A stretch of 38,404 bases of DNA from Desulfurobacteriaceae bacterium (GCA_027063785.1 JAMORC010000021.1:1-38404); one strand, 5' to 3'; counted from the stretch's first letter, positions 1 to 8,950 are shown. The notes: generated from the letters alone by a model not told the origin. A program made the numbers and translations.

Positions 1-55
1 TATTTGTGCTTGAGATATGGAGGGGTGTTCCTTTGAAGTTCTTTAATCTTTTCAT
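1..55 (-). CDS. 5' end of an unidentified leftward gene (partial)
   Basis: An ATG at 55-53 on the minus strand opens 18 codons without a stop up to the window edge (MKRLKNFKGTPLHISSTN). A good Shine-Dalgarno, AGGAGGTG, lies 6-7 bases upstream within 57-73. The gene is divergent from the phosphatidyltransferase gene and would share the control region at 56-176. I do not recognise the family from so few residues. A chance ORF is possible, but the ribosome-binding site and lysine-rich start make a real gene more likely. Confidence 0.45.
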   Translation of the reverse strand, partial: MKRLKNFKGTPLHISSTN

Positions 56-56
56 C

Positions 57-107
57 GGTGGACACCTCCTTTTTGTGGTGTTCAAATGTTATTGTAAGGT
101 GTCCACC
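57..107. promoter_or_regulatory. paired near-palindromic sites in divergent intergenic region (candidate operators)
   Basis: GGTGGACACCT (57-67) and its exact reverse complement AGGTGTCCACC (97-107) form an 11-base inverted repeat. Each copy is itself a near-palindrome, GGTG-NN-CACC, and the two centres lie 41 bases apart, close to four helical turns. One copy covers the Shine-Dalgarno of the leftward gene. The other lies next to a possible leftward -10 (TACAAT, 96-91). This fits two operators for a dimeric repressor. A transcript hairpin is the alternative. Confidence 0.5.
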
Positions 108-145
108 TTCTGTCTGAACTTCAACAAGCAACATAATTTTGGGAT

Positions 146-151
146 TATAAT
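146..151 (+). promoter_or_regulatory. -10 element (TATAAT) for the rightward operon
   Basis: A consensus TATAAT lies 26 bases before the ATG at 177. No good -35 hexamer is seen at the usual spacing, so the promoter may depend on an activator or on the adjacent repeat sites. It is the only clear promoter element before the rightward gene run. Confidence 0.4.
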
Positions 152-176
152 TTCTCTAAATGCAGGGGAGCGCTTG

Positions 177-764
177 ATGATAAGTTCAACCCAGCTTAAG
201 AACAAAACGCAGGAAATTTTCCGTCCCCTTGCTGAAGTCCTCGGGAGCTTCGGAATTTCTCCTTCACTTGTTACCGTTCTGGGATTTTTCTTCTCGGCAA
301 TTTCTGCGTTTTTCTTGGTTAGAGGGGATTTCCTGAACGGTACGCTCTTCTTCGTCCTTTCGGGACTGTGTGATACTTTTGACGGGATACTTGCCCGTGT
401 TACCGGCAGAAGCAGCAGCCTCGGGGCCTTCCTTGACTCTTTCCTTGACAGGTACTCTGACTTTTTCCCCCTTGCCGGAATTACTTTTTTTGCCCACTAT
501 ACCGGTGATGATCTCTTGATGTTCCTTGTTCTCCTTTCGATTTTAGGCTCTTTTGCGACAAGTTATGCAAGGGCCAGGGCAGAGTCGCTCGGGATAGAGT
601 GTAAAGTCGGTTTACTTGAAAGGCCGGAGAGGTTTTTCCTCGTTCTCTTCGGACTTGTTACGGGTTTCTTAACCTTTGCTTTCTTGCTTATGGCGCTCCT
701 TTCAAATTTCACGGCTCTTCAGCGCCTCTACTGTGCTTTTGAGAAGTTGAGGGAAAAAGAGTGA
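177..764 (+). CDS. CDP-alcohol phosphatidyltransferase family membrane protein
   Basis: An integral membrane enzyme of 195 residues that transfers a phosphatidyl group from a CDP-linked lipid to an alcohol, in phospholipid headgroup synthesis. The family signature D-x2-DG-x2-AR-x8-G-x3-D-x3-D is complete at residues 66-91 (D66, D69, D87, D91), in a protein of about six hydrophobic segments. The start is the ATG at 177 with AGGGGAG at 164-170; the frame is open further upstream to base 6, but that part covers the control region. The GISPSLVT-type N-terminus resembles inositol-phosphate-using (archaetidyl/phosphatidylinositol phosphate synthase) members more than classic PgsA, so the substrate is uncertain. 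Its stop overlaps the mltG start by 4 bases. Confidence 0.85.
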   Translation: MISSTQLKNKTQEIFRPLAEVLGSFGISPSLVTVLGFFFSAISAFFLVRGDFLNGTLFFVLSGLCDTFDGILARVTGRSSSLGAFLDSFLDRYSDFFPLAGITFFAHYTGDDLLMFLVLLSILGSFATSYARARAESLGIECKVGLLERPERFFLVLFGLVTGFLTFAFLLMALLSNFTALQRLYCAFEKLREKE

Positions 765-1774
765 AGAAGTTACTTCCCTTTTTTCTCTTAATCTCCTTAC
801 TCTCTCTATTTCTACTTTCTGTCAAAAAGTTCCTGTTTGAAATTAAAAGGGTCAGCCTTTACGTTGAGGTTAAAAAGGGGGAAACCGTAAAGGACGTTGC
901 CAAGAAGCTGGAGTCCTTAGGCGTTGTAAGTGACTGGAGGCCTTTGTATTACTTTATGAGAGTTGCAGGAATATATCCCAAGGAAGGGTGTTACAAGATA
1001 GAGGGATTTTATTCTCCGGCAGAAATCTCCCGTTTCCTTACTGCGGGATCTCCTTGCCTTAAATCCTTTACGATTCTTCCGGGCTACGACATCTTTGACG
1101 TTAATAGAGTTTTATACGAAAAGGGTTTTTGTGAAAAGGGAGAGGTTCTTGCGCTTTCAAGGGATAAGGAGTTTTTAAAAGAACTCTCTGTCCCCTTCCT
1201 TGAGGGTTTCCTTTTCCCCGATACTTACCTTGTTAACAGGAATTCTGATTGTCGCGAGGCTTTGAGGTTTGCAGTTAATAACTTTAAAGAGAAAGTCTAT
1301 CCGCTGTTTGATGGTTACTCTCCTCCGGAGAAAGTAAAAAGGGCCCTTAGTCCGGTTACTATCACTTCTATCCTCAAGGTTGCTTCGATTGTTGAGAAAG
1401 AAACCCCTTCTCAAGAGGAAAAGCCCGTTATAGCTGCTGTTATCTACAACAGGCTCATTAAGGGTATGAAACTTCAGTGCGATCCTACTGTGTTTTACGC
1501 TTATAAATTAAAAGGGATTAACAAGGAAAAACTCCATAAAGGTGATACGTTGTTTCCATCGCCTTTCAATACTTATTATGTTTCAGGCCTTCCCCCCACT
1601 CCGATTTGTAATCCCTCCCTTTCTTCCATAAAGGCTGCTATGTACCCTGCAGAGGTAGATTACCTATACTTTGTTTCTATGGGAAATGGTCGTCATGCCT
1701 TTTCTAAGAGCTATAATCAGCACTTAAAGCTCGTTAGGAAGTACTTGAAAAATGGCAAAAAGGTTCGTAATTGA
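761..1774 (+). CDS. mltG: endolytic murein transglycosylase MltG (YceG family)
   Basis: Inner-membrane lytic transglycosylase that cuts nascent glycan strands in the periplasm and so sets their length. The 337 residues hold one N-terminal membrane anchor (about 4-20), a LysM-like region (about 33-95) and the YceG catalytic domain. The catalytic glutamate sits in ASIVEKET (E212), followed by the family's VIYNRL and QCDPTV segments. The GTG start overlaps the preceding stop as GTGA, which suggests translational coupling. Length and motif order match the family. Confidence 0.93.
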   Translation: MKKLLPFFLLISLLSLFLLSVKKFLFEIKRVSLYVEVKKGETVKDVAKKLESLGVVSDWRPLYYFMRVAGIYPKEGCYKIEGFYSPAEISRFLTAGSPCLKSFTILPGYDIFDVNRVLYEKGFCEKGEVLALSRDKEFLKELSVPFLEGFLFPDTYLVNRNSDCREALRFAVNNFKEKVYPLFDGYSPPEKVKRALSPVTITSILKVASIVEKETPSQEEKPVIAAVIYNRLIKGMKLQCDPTVFYAYKLKGINKEKLHKGDTLFPSPFNTYYVSGLPPTPICNPSLSSIKAAMYPAEVDYLYFVSMGNGRHAFSKSYNQHLKLVRKYLKNGKKVRN

Positions 1775-2897
1775 CGGTTCTGGCGAGAAGTTCCCCTTTT
1801 CCAAGGGTGTTCTGGTTCGCTCGCTCACGCGGGCAGGCCTTTCTGTTGATGATGCCTATAGGGTTGCTGACGAGGTATCGAGGAAGTTCAGGGGAACGGT
1901 AACTTCAGAGGAGCTTGTAGATCTTGTCTACGACACGCTGAAGAGCCTATTTGGCAGGAAAATAGCAGGCCGTTACAGAAGGCTTGTTAGGGAAAAAGAG
2001 GTTCTAGTTTGTGAGGAGTGCGGAAAGGCAGTTGTTCCGTTCTCCAGGGGTATTCTTGCCGGCTCGATTCGTTCTGCGGGAGTTGATATTAGTGAGGCCT
2101 TTGAGATAGCAAGGGAAGTTCACGATTTTCTGGTTAAATCGGGGAAATTTAGGGTTAGAAGGGCTGAGTTAAGGGAGATAACTGCAAAGCTTTTAAAGGA
2201 AAAGCTCGGTAAAGATTATGCTAAAAGGTATCTCCTTTGGCGTCAGGTAAAGAAGTTAAATAAACCTGTCATAATCCTGATAGGCGGAGCTACGGGTGTT
2301 GGGAAGTCCCGGCTTGCTGCCGAACTTACGGGAATTTTGGAAATTAACAGGATGGCCTCTACCGATTCGGTTAGAGAAGTTATGAGGAAAATGGTTTCAA
2401 AGTCCCTCGTTCCGTCGATTCACGTTTCGAGCTATGAGGCGGGGAAGTTTATATACCCGTTTGAGAGGATAGATAAAAGGGACAGGATAATTTACGGCTT
2501 TGTGGATCAAACCGAGAAAGTTCTCACGGGAATTGAGGCTGTAATAAATAGGGCTATAAAGGAAAACGTGAGTCTTGTCGTTGAAGGGATTCACCTTATT
2601 CCGGGTATCGGGGAGAAGTTTGAAGGAAGGGCCTACGTTGTTCATGTTCTGCTTACGACTCTTGATGAGGAGATTCACAAAAGCAGGTTTCGCTCCAGGG
2701 AAAAGAGTTCCCAGAGAACCAGCAAGAAGTATTTGAAACACTTTAAATCAATAAGAATAATCCAGGATTTCCTTTATCAGAAGGCGAAGGAAAAGGGCAT
2801 TCCTGTTATAGATAACATAGATTTTGACGACACGAGGAAGAAAGTTCTGGAAACGATTACCGGTGAGCTTATAGAGAAGGTAGGAGTAAAGGTGTGA
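1752..2897 (+). CDS. twin ATP-cone / 2-phosphoglycerate kinase-like protein
   Basis: 381 residues in three parts. Two ATP-cone nucleotide-binding modules (about 1-80 and 83-165, both with the dG..vPFs..kl pattern) precede a P-loop kinase domain (about 170-381) with Walker A GGATGVGKS at 178-186. The kinase part resembles 2-phosphoglycerate kinase, which in some methanogens makes 2,3-bisphosphoglycerate, precursor of the thermoprotectant cyclic 2,3-diphosphoglycerate. ATP cones usually sense ATP or dATP (ribonucleotide reductase, NrdR), so allosteric control by nucleotides is inferred. A Cys pair (C87, C90) lies at the start of the second cone. The ATG overlaps mltG by 23 bases. No cDPG synthetase is in the window, so the substrate here is unproven. 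Confidence 0.75.
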   Translation: MAKRFVIDGSGEKFPFSKGVLVRSLTRAGLSVDDAYRVADEVSRKFRGTVTSEELVDLVYDTLKSLFGRKIAGRYRRLVREKEVLVCEECGKAVVPFSRGILAGSIRSAGVDISEAFEIAREVHDFLVKSGKFRVRRAELREITAKLLKEKLGKDYAKRYLLWRQVKKLNKPVIILIGGATGVGKSRLAAELTGILEINRMASTDSVREVMRKMVSKSLVPSIHVSSYEAGKFIYPFERIDKRDRIIYGFVDQTEKVLTGIEAVINRAIKENVSLVVEGIHLIPGIGEKFEGRAYVVHVLLTTLDEEIHKSRFRSREKSSQRTSKKYLKHFKSIRIIQDFLYQKAKEKGIPVIDNIDFDDTRKKVLETITGELIEKVGVKV

Positions 2898-3268
2898 CTC
2901 TTCTCTTTGTGGGACTTGGCGGCTTTATCGGTGCAGTGCTGAGGTTTCTTATATCGGGAGTTGTTCAGAAACACTTTCCCGGTTCTTTTCCTGTGGGAAC
3001 ACTGACGGTTAACGTTCTCGGAAGCTTTGTTATAGGTTTTCTCGTTTTCCTTTTTGAGAACCTCTTGGCTCCTCAGTTAAAGGCTTTTCTTGTTACCGGA
3101 ACTCTGGGAGCTTTGACTACATTTTCTACTTTCAGTTTTGAGACCGCCGTTATGATTCAGGAAGGAGCACTGTTTAGAGCAGTTCTAAACATTCTTCTGA
3201 ACGTTGTTCTGTGCATCCTTGCAACATTTTCCGGAATGGGCTTTTACAGAATTCTTTTTAGGCTTTAA
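2894..3268 (+). CDS. crcB: fluoride ion channel CrcB/FluC
   Basis: Small membrane protein (124 residues, four hydrophobic segments) of the CrcB/Fluc family, dual-topology dimers that export fluoride from the cytoplasm. Family marks visible are the N-terminal GGFIGAVLRF, the central TLTVNVLGSF (with the conserved asparagine) and TLGALTTFSTFSFE, the phenylalanine- and threonine-rich pore segment. The GTG start overlaps the previous stop as GTGA, so it is probably translated with the kinase gene. I found no fluoride riboswitch before it, and the coupling suggests constitutive expression. Confidence 0.92.
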   Translation: MTLLFVGLGGFIGAVLRFLISGVVQKHFPGSFPVGTLTVNVLGSFVIGFLVFLFENLLAPQLKAFLVTGTLGALTTFSTFSFETAVMIQEGALFRAVLNILLNVVLCILATFSGMGFYRILFRL

Positions 3269-3299
3269 TTTCCTGTACTTTTGTCCGGAGGAGTAAACT

Positions 3300-4610
3300 T
3301 TGGAAAAAGCCGTTACCGTAATAGGCGGTGGGCTTGCAGGTGTGGAAGCAGCCCACAAGTTATCGAAGGAAGGGAAAAAGGTTATCCTGTATGAAATGCG
3401 TCCGGAGAAGACTACTCCTGCTCACAAGAGCGATAAGCTTGCCGAACTTGTTTGTTCGAACACGCTGGGGGGAATTGATATAACCACTCCGAGAGGGCTT
3501 TTGAAGAAGGAAATGGAACTTCTCGGATCCCTCGTTATTGAAGCGGCGAAAAGGACGGCTGTACCTGCCGGAGGAGCTTTAGCCGTTGATAGGGAAAAGT
3601 TTGCGGAGTACATAACCGAAAAGATTGAGAGGGATCCCAACATAGAAGTAGTCAGGAAGGAGGTTACCGAAATTCCGCCTGAAGGGATTGTAATTGTTGC
3701 TACGGGACCTTTGACTTCTGATGCCTTTTCTGAGTACCTGAGGAGATACTTGGGAGAAGAGGAACTCTCCTTCTACGACGCAATATCCCCGATTGTCTAT
3801 GCCGACTCAATAGACTACTCAAAGTGTTTTTGGGGTTCTCGCTACGGAAAGGGGGGAGATGACTACCTAAACTGCCCGATGACGGAAGAGGAGTACAGGC
3901 GTTTTTACAATGCTCTTATTGAGGCTGAGAAAGTTCCCTTTAAGGACTTTGAGAAAGCCTGTTACTTTGAGGGGTGCATGCCAATTGAGGAGATGGCCGA
4001 GAGGGGAGAGCAGACGCTCCTCTTTGGTCCGCTTAAACCGGTGGGACTTGTGGATCCGAGAACCGGCAAAAGGCCCTTTGCCGTTGTTCAGCTGAGAAAG
4101 GAAAACAGGGAGGGGACTCTTCTGAACTTGGTCGGTTTTCAGACAAAGCTTAAGTATCCGGAGCAGAAGAGGGTCTTTAGGCTCATTCCCGGACTTGAGA
4201 GGGCAGAGTTTGCCCGGTATGGAAGCATTCATAGAAACACGTTTATAAATTCGCCGAAACTTTTAATGAGAACGCTTCAGCTTAAGAAGGATCCGAGGGT
4301 TCTCTTTGCCGGCCAGATAACGGGGGTTGAGGGGTATCCGGAGTCGGCTGCTACCGGGATAATTGCCGGAATTAACGCTTCGAGGCTTTCTGATGGGAGG
4401 AATGCCGTTTATCCTCCAGAAACAACGATGATCGGAGCACTCCTCAAGTACATAACTACGGCCGATCCCGAACGTTTCCAGCCGATGAACGCAAACTTCG
4501 GACTGCTTCCTCCTCCGGAGAAGAGGATAAAAGGTAAACTTAACAGAAGAAAATACCTGGCCGAAAGGGCACTGAGGGATCTGGAGAGATGGTTAAGAGA
4601 GCTTTACTGA
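3300..4610 (+). CDS. trmFO: folate-dependent tRNA (uracil-54-C5)-methyltransferase TrmFO
   Basis: Flavoprotein that makes ribothymidine at position 54 of the tRNA T-loop, with 5,10-methylenetetrahydrofolate as carbon donor and FADH2 as reductant. The N-terminal FAD-binding Rossmann motif is [13 protein letters not shown]. The two functional cysteines of the family are seen as [10 protein letters not shown] (C52) and [11 protein letters not shown] (C226). The 436-residue length is typical. The start is TTG with GGAGGA seven bases upstream (3287-3292); no ATG fits the conserved N-terminus. It lies 31 bases after crcB. Confidence 0.95.
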   Translation: MEKAVTVIGGGLAGVEAAHKLSKEGKKVILYEMRPEKTTPAHKSDKLAELVCSNTLGGIDITTPRGLLKKEMELLGSLVIEAAKRTAVPAGGALAVDREKFAEYITEKIERDPNIEVVRKEVTEIPPEGIVIVATGPLTSDAFSEYLRRYLGEEELSFYDAISPIVYADSIDYSKCFWGSRYGKGGDDYLNCPMTEEEYRRFYNALIEAEKVPFKDFEKACYFEGCMPIEEMAERGEQTLLFGPLKPVGLVDPRTGKRPFAVVQLRKENREGTLLNLVGFQTKLKYPEQKRVFRLIPGLERAEFARYGSIHRNTFINSPKLLMRTLQLKKDPRVLFAGQITGVEGYPESAATGIIAGINASRLSDGRNAVYPPETTMIGALLKYITTADPERFQPMNANFGLLPPPEKRIKGKLNRRKYLAERALRDLERWLRELY

Positions 4611-5788
4611 TTTTCCTGCTGCTGACGCTTCCGGTAGAGGGGGCTTTTTACCAGATCGATGTTGTAAAGAAAGTAGGAAGGAAAAGTGCTAAGGGAGTTC
4701 CCTTTGTTCTCTACCGCATAAAGAAAGGGGATACGCTTTTAAAAATTCTGTCAAAGTTCGGAATTCCGCCGCAGTTTTTAAACGATGTTGCCAGGATTAA
4801 CGATATAAAGAACCCTAATGTCATATATGCTGGAAGAACGTTAAAGATTCCTGTGGGATTGGGTTGGTCAAGAAAAACTAAAGTAAAAGTAAAGCGGTTT
4901 CCCGAGCTGGAAGTTCTTGATAAATTTGGAGCGGTAACGCGCAAAGGAGCACTCTTTATCGGGGATCGCTCTCTTCCTTTTTCTAAATATCCTAAGGTAT
5001 CTATCGGGGGTAAGGAATTTATTGTTGACCTTTCGGGAAACCTTTCGAAGGATCTAAAGGAGAAGCTTAAAGAGATTGGCTTTTCTGTTGTTGGGAGTGA
5101 GGATTTAAACAGGTTAATCAGGAATTACCTTTCGGTGAATTTTCCCGCTGTTGAGGAGAACGGTACGTTGGTTCTGGGACTTAAAGATGTCCTGACGTAC
5201 CATTATGACTTTATGGGTTACGATCCCGATTCGGGAAGGAGAGTTGTAGTAAACGTTGTCGGGGATACTCCTAAGGAGCTTGAAAACATTCTTAAATCCT
5301 ATGAGGTTTTGCTCTTTCAGCCGGACAGGCGAAGTCCTGATACGGAAGAGGGCAGGGGCATTTTAAAGGTGGTTTCCGGTAAGGGGCTTGAAAAGCTGGC
5401 AGGTGTTGTTGAAGTTTTAACGGGGGAGAAGGGAAGGCTGACCGACTTAGGTATCGAGTTTCCGAAAAGTAAGGTTTACCTTATCTACGATTACGTTAAT
5501 CCGGATGAGAAGGTAGCCCTTGAGCTTAGGGGTTACAAAGTAAAGCCTTTGTCGGGGAACTTTCTGGTCGATCTTGAAGAAACGCTTTCTGCGATTCCCT
5601 TGGCTTCGAAGAGGGTGAAGCTCATCCTTTACGAACCTCCCGGAAGTAAGGGGAGGCGTTCAAAGTTCGAGATAGAAGGGGTACTGGTATCCGCGAAGGA
5701 TAGGGATTGGTTTCTGGTTGATTCGGTTGATAGGGTAGAGGAGGTACCTTACCTCCTCTACCGCGGAGTTAACGTCATTATCTACTGA
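4589..5788 (+). CDS. secreted LysM-domain protein of unknown function
   Basis: 399 residues with a Sec signal peptide (about 1-20, ending in VEGA) and one LysM peptidoglycan-binding domain (about 42-90, [13 protein letters not shown] to GRTLKIP). The long remainder (about 95-399) shows no family I recognise. It looks alpha/beta and soluble, so the protein probably acts in the periplasm at the cell wall. The ATG overlaps trmFO by 22 bases. The 3' end overlaps the convergent pgk by 7 bases and contains a perfect 13-base inverted repeat (5734-5762). Confidence 0.75.
   Translation: MVKRALLIFLLLTLPVEGAFYQIDVVKKVGRKSAKGVPFVLYRIKKGDTLLKILSKFGIPPQFLNDVARINDIKNPNVIYAGRTLKIPVGLGWSRKTKVKVKRFPELEVLDKFGAVTRKGALFIGDRSLPFSKYPKVSIGGKEFIVDLSGNLSKDLKEKLKEIGFSVVGSEDLNRLIRNYLSVNFPAVEENGTLVLGLKDVLTYHYDFMGYDPDSGRRVVVNVVGDTPKELENILKSYEVLLFQPDRRSPDTEEGRGILKVVSGKGLEKLAGVVEVLTGEKGRLTDLGIEFPKSKVYLIYDYVNPDEKVALELRGYKVKPLSGNFLVDLEETLSAIPLASKRVKLILYEPPGSKGRRSKFEIEGVLVSAKDRDWFLVDSVDRVEEVPYLLYRGVNVIIY
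5734..5762. repeat. perfect 13-bp inverted repeat at a convergent gene end
   Basis: GGTAGAGGAGGTA (5734-5746), loop CCT, TACCTCCTCTACC (5750-5762), inside the last codons of the LysM gene and just beyond the pgk stop. It would form a very stable hairpin in either transcript, although no T-tract follows on either strand. With no room between the convergent genes, it is the best candidate for a bidirectional mRNA 3'-end or stability element. It encodes part of [12 protein letters not shown], so the structure is under a coding constraint too. Confidence 0.6.
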
Positions 5789-6999
5789 GGTTTATCGGAA
5801 AGAGCTATTACTCCCGGAAGTTCTTTACCCGCCAGGAACTGGAGAAATGCTCCTCCTCCCGTTGAGACGTGGTCTACCTCGTGTTCGAGTCCGAGCATTT
5901 CTATTGCGGCTACGCTGTCTCCTCCTCCTACTATCCTGAGGGCTTCCTTGTGTTCAGCAACGATTTTTCCGATGGCCATTGTTCCGTAGCGGAACTTTTC
6001 AAACTCAAATACTCCCATGGGACCGTTCCAGAGAATCGTTTTTGCGTCGGAAAGTGCTTCCTTGAAGAGCTCAACGGTTGCAGGTCCTATGTCAAGTCCC
6101 ATCATATTTTCTGGTATCTCTTTGTAGGTTGTGAGCTTCGAGTGGGCAGTAGGGGAGAATTGGTCTGCGTTATTGCTGTCAACGGGGATGTAGAACTTTA
6201 CCCCTTTCTTGTCGGCCTCTTCCATTATTTCCCTTGCCGTATCTATGAGTTCTTCTTCTACCAGAGATTTACCTACCTCATAGCCGGAAGCCTTCAGGAA
6301 AGTGTAAGCCATTCCGCCACCGACCAGCATTTTGTCAACTATCTTAAGCAGGTTCTTTATTACCTCAAGCTTTCCGGAAACCTTGGAGCCTCCGATTATT
6401 AGAGCCATCGGCCTTTCGGGGTTTTCAAGGGCCATTTGAAGGTACTTTATCTCCTTTTCGAGGAGGAATCCTGCCACTGCTATGGAGACGAACTCGGTTA
6501 TTCCGTAAGTTGAAGCGTGTTTTCTGTGGGCAGTTCCGAAGGCGTCGTTAACGTAGATATCGGCAAGGCGGGCAAGCTTTTTTGCAAATTCGGGATCGTT
6601 TTTGGTCTCTTCGGGGTAAAACCTTACGTTTTCGAGAAGGGCAACATCTCCTGGGTTCATTTCCTCGACAGCTTTTTCCACTACTTCTCCTACACAGTCT
6701 GGAATGAACCTGACTTCTCTTTCTAATAAAGTGTGGAGCCTATCGGCAACGGGTTTGAGTGACAGGGACGGATCCCAGCCTTTAGGTCTGTCAAGGTGTG
6801 AACACAGGATGACCTTTGCTCCGTGGTCAATTAAGTAATTGATTGTCGGAACTGCAGCCCTTATCCTTTTGTCGTTCATTATTACGCCGTTCTCGATGGG
6901 TACGTTGAAGTCTACTCTTACAAAAACCTTTTTCCCCTTAAGTTCTTCGACCGGTATGTCCCGGAGCGTCATTTTGTTAAACATTTTCCTGTAAGGCAT
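5782..6999 (-). CDS. pgk: phosphoglycerate kinase
   Basis: Transfers phosphate between 1,3-bisphosphoglycerate and ADP in glycolysis and gluconeogenesis, in the cytoplasm. The 405 residues carry the N-domain signature VFVRVDFNVPI, the substrate-site HLDRPKG, and the nucleotide-domain IIGGSKVSGKLEVI and GGGDSVAAIE segments. The ATG at 6999 has a strong GAGGAGGTGG site upstream, although conserved homology begins about ten residues later. It overlaps nadD by 23 bases and so is co-transcribed with it. In an rTCA-type autotroph it would work in the gluconeogenic direction (inference). Confidence 0.96.
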   Translation of the reverse strand: MPYRKMFNKMTLRDIPVEELKGKKVFVRVDFNVPIENGVIMNDKRIRAAVPTINYLIDHGAKVILCSHLDRPKGWDPSLSLKPVADRLHTLLEREVRFIPDCVGEVVEKAVEEMNPGDVALLENVRFYPEETKNDPEFAKKLARLADIYVNDAFGTAHRKHASTYGITEFVSIAVAGFLLEKEIKYLQMALENPERPMALIIGGSKVSGKLEVIKNLLKIVDKMLVGGGMAYTFLKASGYEVGKSLVEEELIDTAREIMEEADKKGVKFYIPVDSNNADQFSPTAHSKLTTYKEIPENMMGLDIGPATVELFKEALSDAKTILWNGPMGVFEFEKFRYGTMAIGKIVAEHKEALRIVGGGDSVAAIEMLGLEHEVDHVSTGGGAFLQFLAGKELPGVIALSDKPQ

Positions 7000-7624
7000 T
7001 TTTCCACCACCTCCTCAAAACGTTTTCCGAAGACTCGGGCAGAAAGTAGGAGATCGGCAAGCCCGATTTTAACCTTTTCCTGATTTCGGTTGCACTAATA
7101 TCTATGGATCTTCCCCTGAAAATGATTACCTGGAACTCCGGTTTTACTGTTGCTTTACTGCCGAATCTTGCTTCGAAAACTTTTAATTTTGTCCCCAATT
7201 TACGTTCTACGTCTCCTATGTCTACGGGACATCCCGGTCTTACTACAACAATAAGCGTGGAAAGTTTCAGGATTTCCTTTGGTTCTTTCCAAAGGGGAAG
7301 GGAGTTAAAGGAGTCGCTTCCCATTATAAAAGCGGGCTTCTCCCGGTATTTTCTGTGAAACTCCCTTAATGTCTCCACCGTGTAGGATTTTACTTCTCTT
7401 TCGATTTCGTAAGTCCAGACTGAAAACCTATCTTCTAATTTAACGGCTTCCCTGAGGATTTTTAGTCTTACTTTTGCCGGGATCATAAGTTTTCCCTTCA
7501 GGGGTTGTATGTTTGCCGGGACAAAGATGATTTCCTCAAGGCCGAAGGTTTCCAGAACATCCCTGGCCACTATCAAATGGCCGATGTGGACCGGGTTAAA
7601 GCTTCCTCCGAAAAGGGCTTTCAA
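6977..7624 (-). CDS. nadD: nicotinate-nucleotide adenylyltransferase
   Basis: Adenylates nicotinate mononucleotide to deamido-NAD in NAD synthesis. The HxGH nucleotidyltransferase motif appears in LFGGSFNPVHIGHL and the second signature as ISATEIRKRL, with HSPLS-like loops between. I place the start at the TTG (7624-7622), giving 215 residues that begin right at KALFGGSF as in the family, with AGGAGA five bases upstream. A TTG at 7657 would add 11 residues, but its ribosome site is too close. It is divergent from leuC across 57 bases. Confidence 0.9.
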   Translation of the reverse strand: MKALFGGSFNPVHIGHLIVARDVLETFGLEEIIFVPANIQPLKGKLMIPAKVRLKILREAVKLEDRFSVWTYEIEREVKSYTVETLREFHRKYREKPAFIMGSDSFNSLPLWKEPKEILKLSTLIVVVRPGCPVDIGDVERKLGTKLKVFEARFGSKATVKPEFQVIIFRGRSIDISATEIRKRLKSGLPISYFLPESSENVLRRWWKNALQENV

Positions 7625-7635
7625 TTTGTTTCTCC

Positions 7636-7644
7636 TGATATAAT
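7636..7644 (+). promoter_or_regulatory. extended -10 promoter for the leuC-like gene
   Basis: TGATATAAT is a perfect extended -10 (TG-N-TATAAT). It lies 38 bases before the ATG at 7682, giving a predicted 5' leader of about 30 bases. No -35 match is needed with this element. It lies in the 57-base gap between divergent nadD and leuC. Confidence 0.6.
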
Positions 7645-7681
7645 TTGAAGCTGTCAAAATTCTCCTATAAGGAGTAGGGTA

Positions 7682-8950
7682 ATGGGAATGACAATAACCC
7701 AGAAAATTTTAGCCGAGCATGCCGGGAAGGAAGAAGTTCATCCGGGCGAACTGATAATGTGTAAAGTAGATATTGCCCTTGCAAACGACGTTACTGCGCC
7801 GATTGCAATTAAGCAGGTTAGAGCTTTGGGAGCTAAAAAGGTTTGGGATAATGAAAGGATAGCCCTTGTTCCCGATCATTTTGTTCCTGCAAAAGACATA
7901 AAGGCTGCAGAGCAAGTGAAGATGATGAGAGAGTTTGCAAGGGAATACGATATCAAGCTCTTCTGGCCGGAGGGAAGGGTGGGAATTGAACATGCCCTCC
8001 TCCCCGAGCAGGGTGTAGTTGTTCCCGGAGACGTCGTGATCGGGGCTGACTCCCATACCTGTACTTACGGGGCGCTGGGAGCTTTTTCAACAGGAGTCGG
8101 TTCGACCGACATGGCTTATGCCTGGCTTACCGGAGAGGTGTGGTTTAAAGTTCCCGAGCAGATGAAGTTTATCTACTACGGTAAGCGTCAGAAGTGGGTA
8201 AGCGGTAAGGACATAATACTTTACGTCATCGGAATGATAGGAGTTGACGGTGCTCTCTATAAGACGATGGAGCATACCGGTGAGGCAATAAGGGAACTGC
8301 CGATGGACGACCGCTTCACTATCTGCAACATGGCGATCGAAGCCGGGGCGAAGAACGGGATAATTGAACCTGATGAGAAGACTCTGGAGTATGTAAAGAA
8401 AAGGGCTAAGAGGCCTTACAAACTCTACAAGTCCGATCCCGATGCGGAGTACTCCGAGGTTTATGAGATAGATGTTTCGAAAATCGAACCTCAGGTAGCT
8501 TTCCCTTATCTTCCGTCAAACACCAGGCCGGTTACGGAAGCAACTCACGTAACGATTGATCAGGTTGTAATAGGTTCCTGTACAAACGGAAGGATAAGTG
8601 ACCTGAGGATTGCTGCCCAGATTCTTAAGGGCAAAAAGGTTAATCCGAACGTAAGGTGTATTGTCATACCGGCAACTCAAGAGATTTACAGACAGGCACT
8701 TAAGGAAGGCCTGATTGATATTTTCCTTGAAGCGGAGTGCGTTGTTTCAACCCCGACCTGCGGGCCGTGTCTGGGCGGGCACATGGGAATCCTTGCAAAG
8801 GGAGAAAGGGCTGTTGCCACTACGAACAGGAACTTCGTCGGAAGGATGGGACATCCGGAGAGCGAAGTTTACCTTGCTTCTCCTGCGGTGGCGGCAGCGT
8901 CGGCCGTTATGGGAAGGATTGCCCATCCCGATGAAGTTGTCGGTAGTTAA
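7682..8950 (+). CDS. leuC: 3-isopropylmalate dehydratase large subunit (LeuC/homoaconitase family)
   Basis: Aconitase-family [4Fe-4S] hydro-lyase subunit that isomerises 2-isopropylmalate in leucine synthesis; close relatives act on homocitrate or citraconate/methylmalate. The cluster cysteines are C300 (VIGSCTNGR), C360 and C363 ([11 protein letters not shown]). [13 protein letters not shown] and the C-terminal VAAASAVMG segment are typical. At 422 residues it is the shorter archaeal/thermophile LeuC2 type, which needs a separate small subunit (LeuD). None follows in this window, so the partner is elsewhere and the substrate is not settled by context. The start has GGAG at 7671-7674. Confidence 0.88.
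   Translation: MGMTITQKILAEHAGKEEVHPGELIMCKVDIALANDVTAPIAIKQVRALGAKKVWDNERIALVPDHFVPAKDIKAAEQVKMMREFAREYDIKLFWPEGRVGIEHALLPEQGVVVPGDVVIGADSHTCTYGALGAFSTGVGSTDMAYAWLTGEVWFKVPEQMKFIYYGKRQKWVSGKDIILYVIGMIGVDGALYKTMEHTGEAIRELPMDDRFTICNMAIEAGAKNGIIEPDEKTLEYVKKRAKRPYKLYKSDPDAEYSEVYEIDVSKIEPQVAFPYLPSNTRPVTEATHVTIDQVVIGSCTNGRISDLRIAAQILKGKKVNPNVRCIVIPATQEIYRQALKEGLIDIFLEAECVVSTPTCGPCLGGHMGILAKGERAVATTNRNFVGRMGHPESEVYLASPAVAAASAVMGRIAHPDEVVGS

Noticed and set aside
6-176. In-frame extension of the phosphatidyltransferase gene to base 6
   Set aside because: It runs through the paired operator-like repeats and the -10, lacks a ribosome site, and the family's conserved part starts after the ATG at 177, which has AGGGGAG upstream.
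2780-2893. Fluoride riboswitch before crcB
   Set aside because: The bases upstream are coding for the 2-phosphoglycerate kinase-like protein and show no recognisable fluoride riboswitch core; crcB is translated by GTGA overlap.
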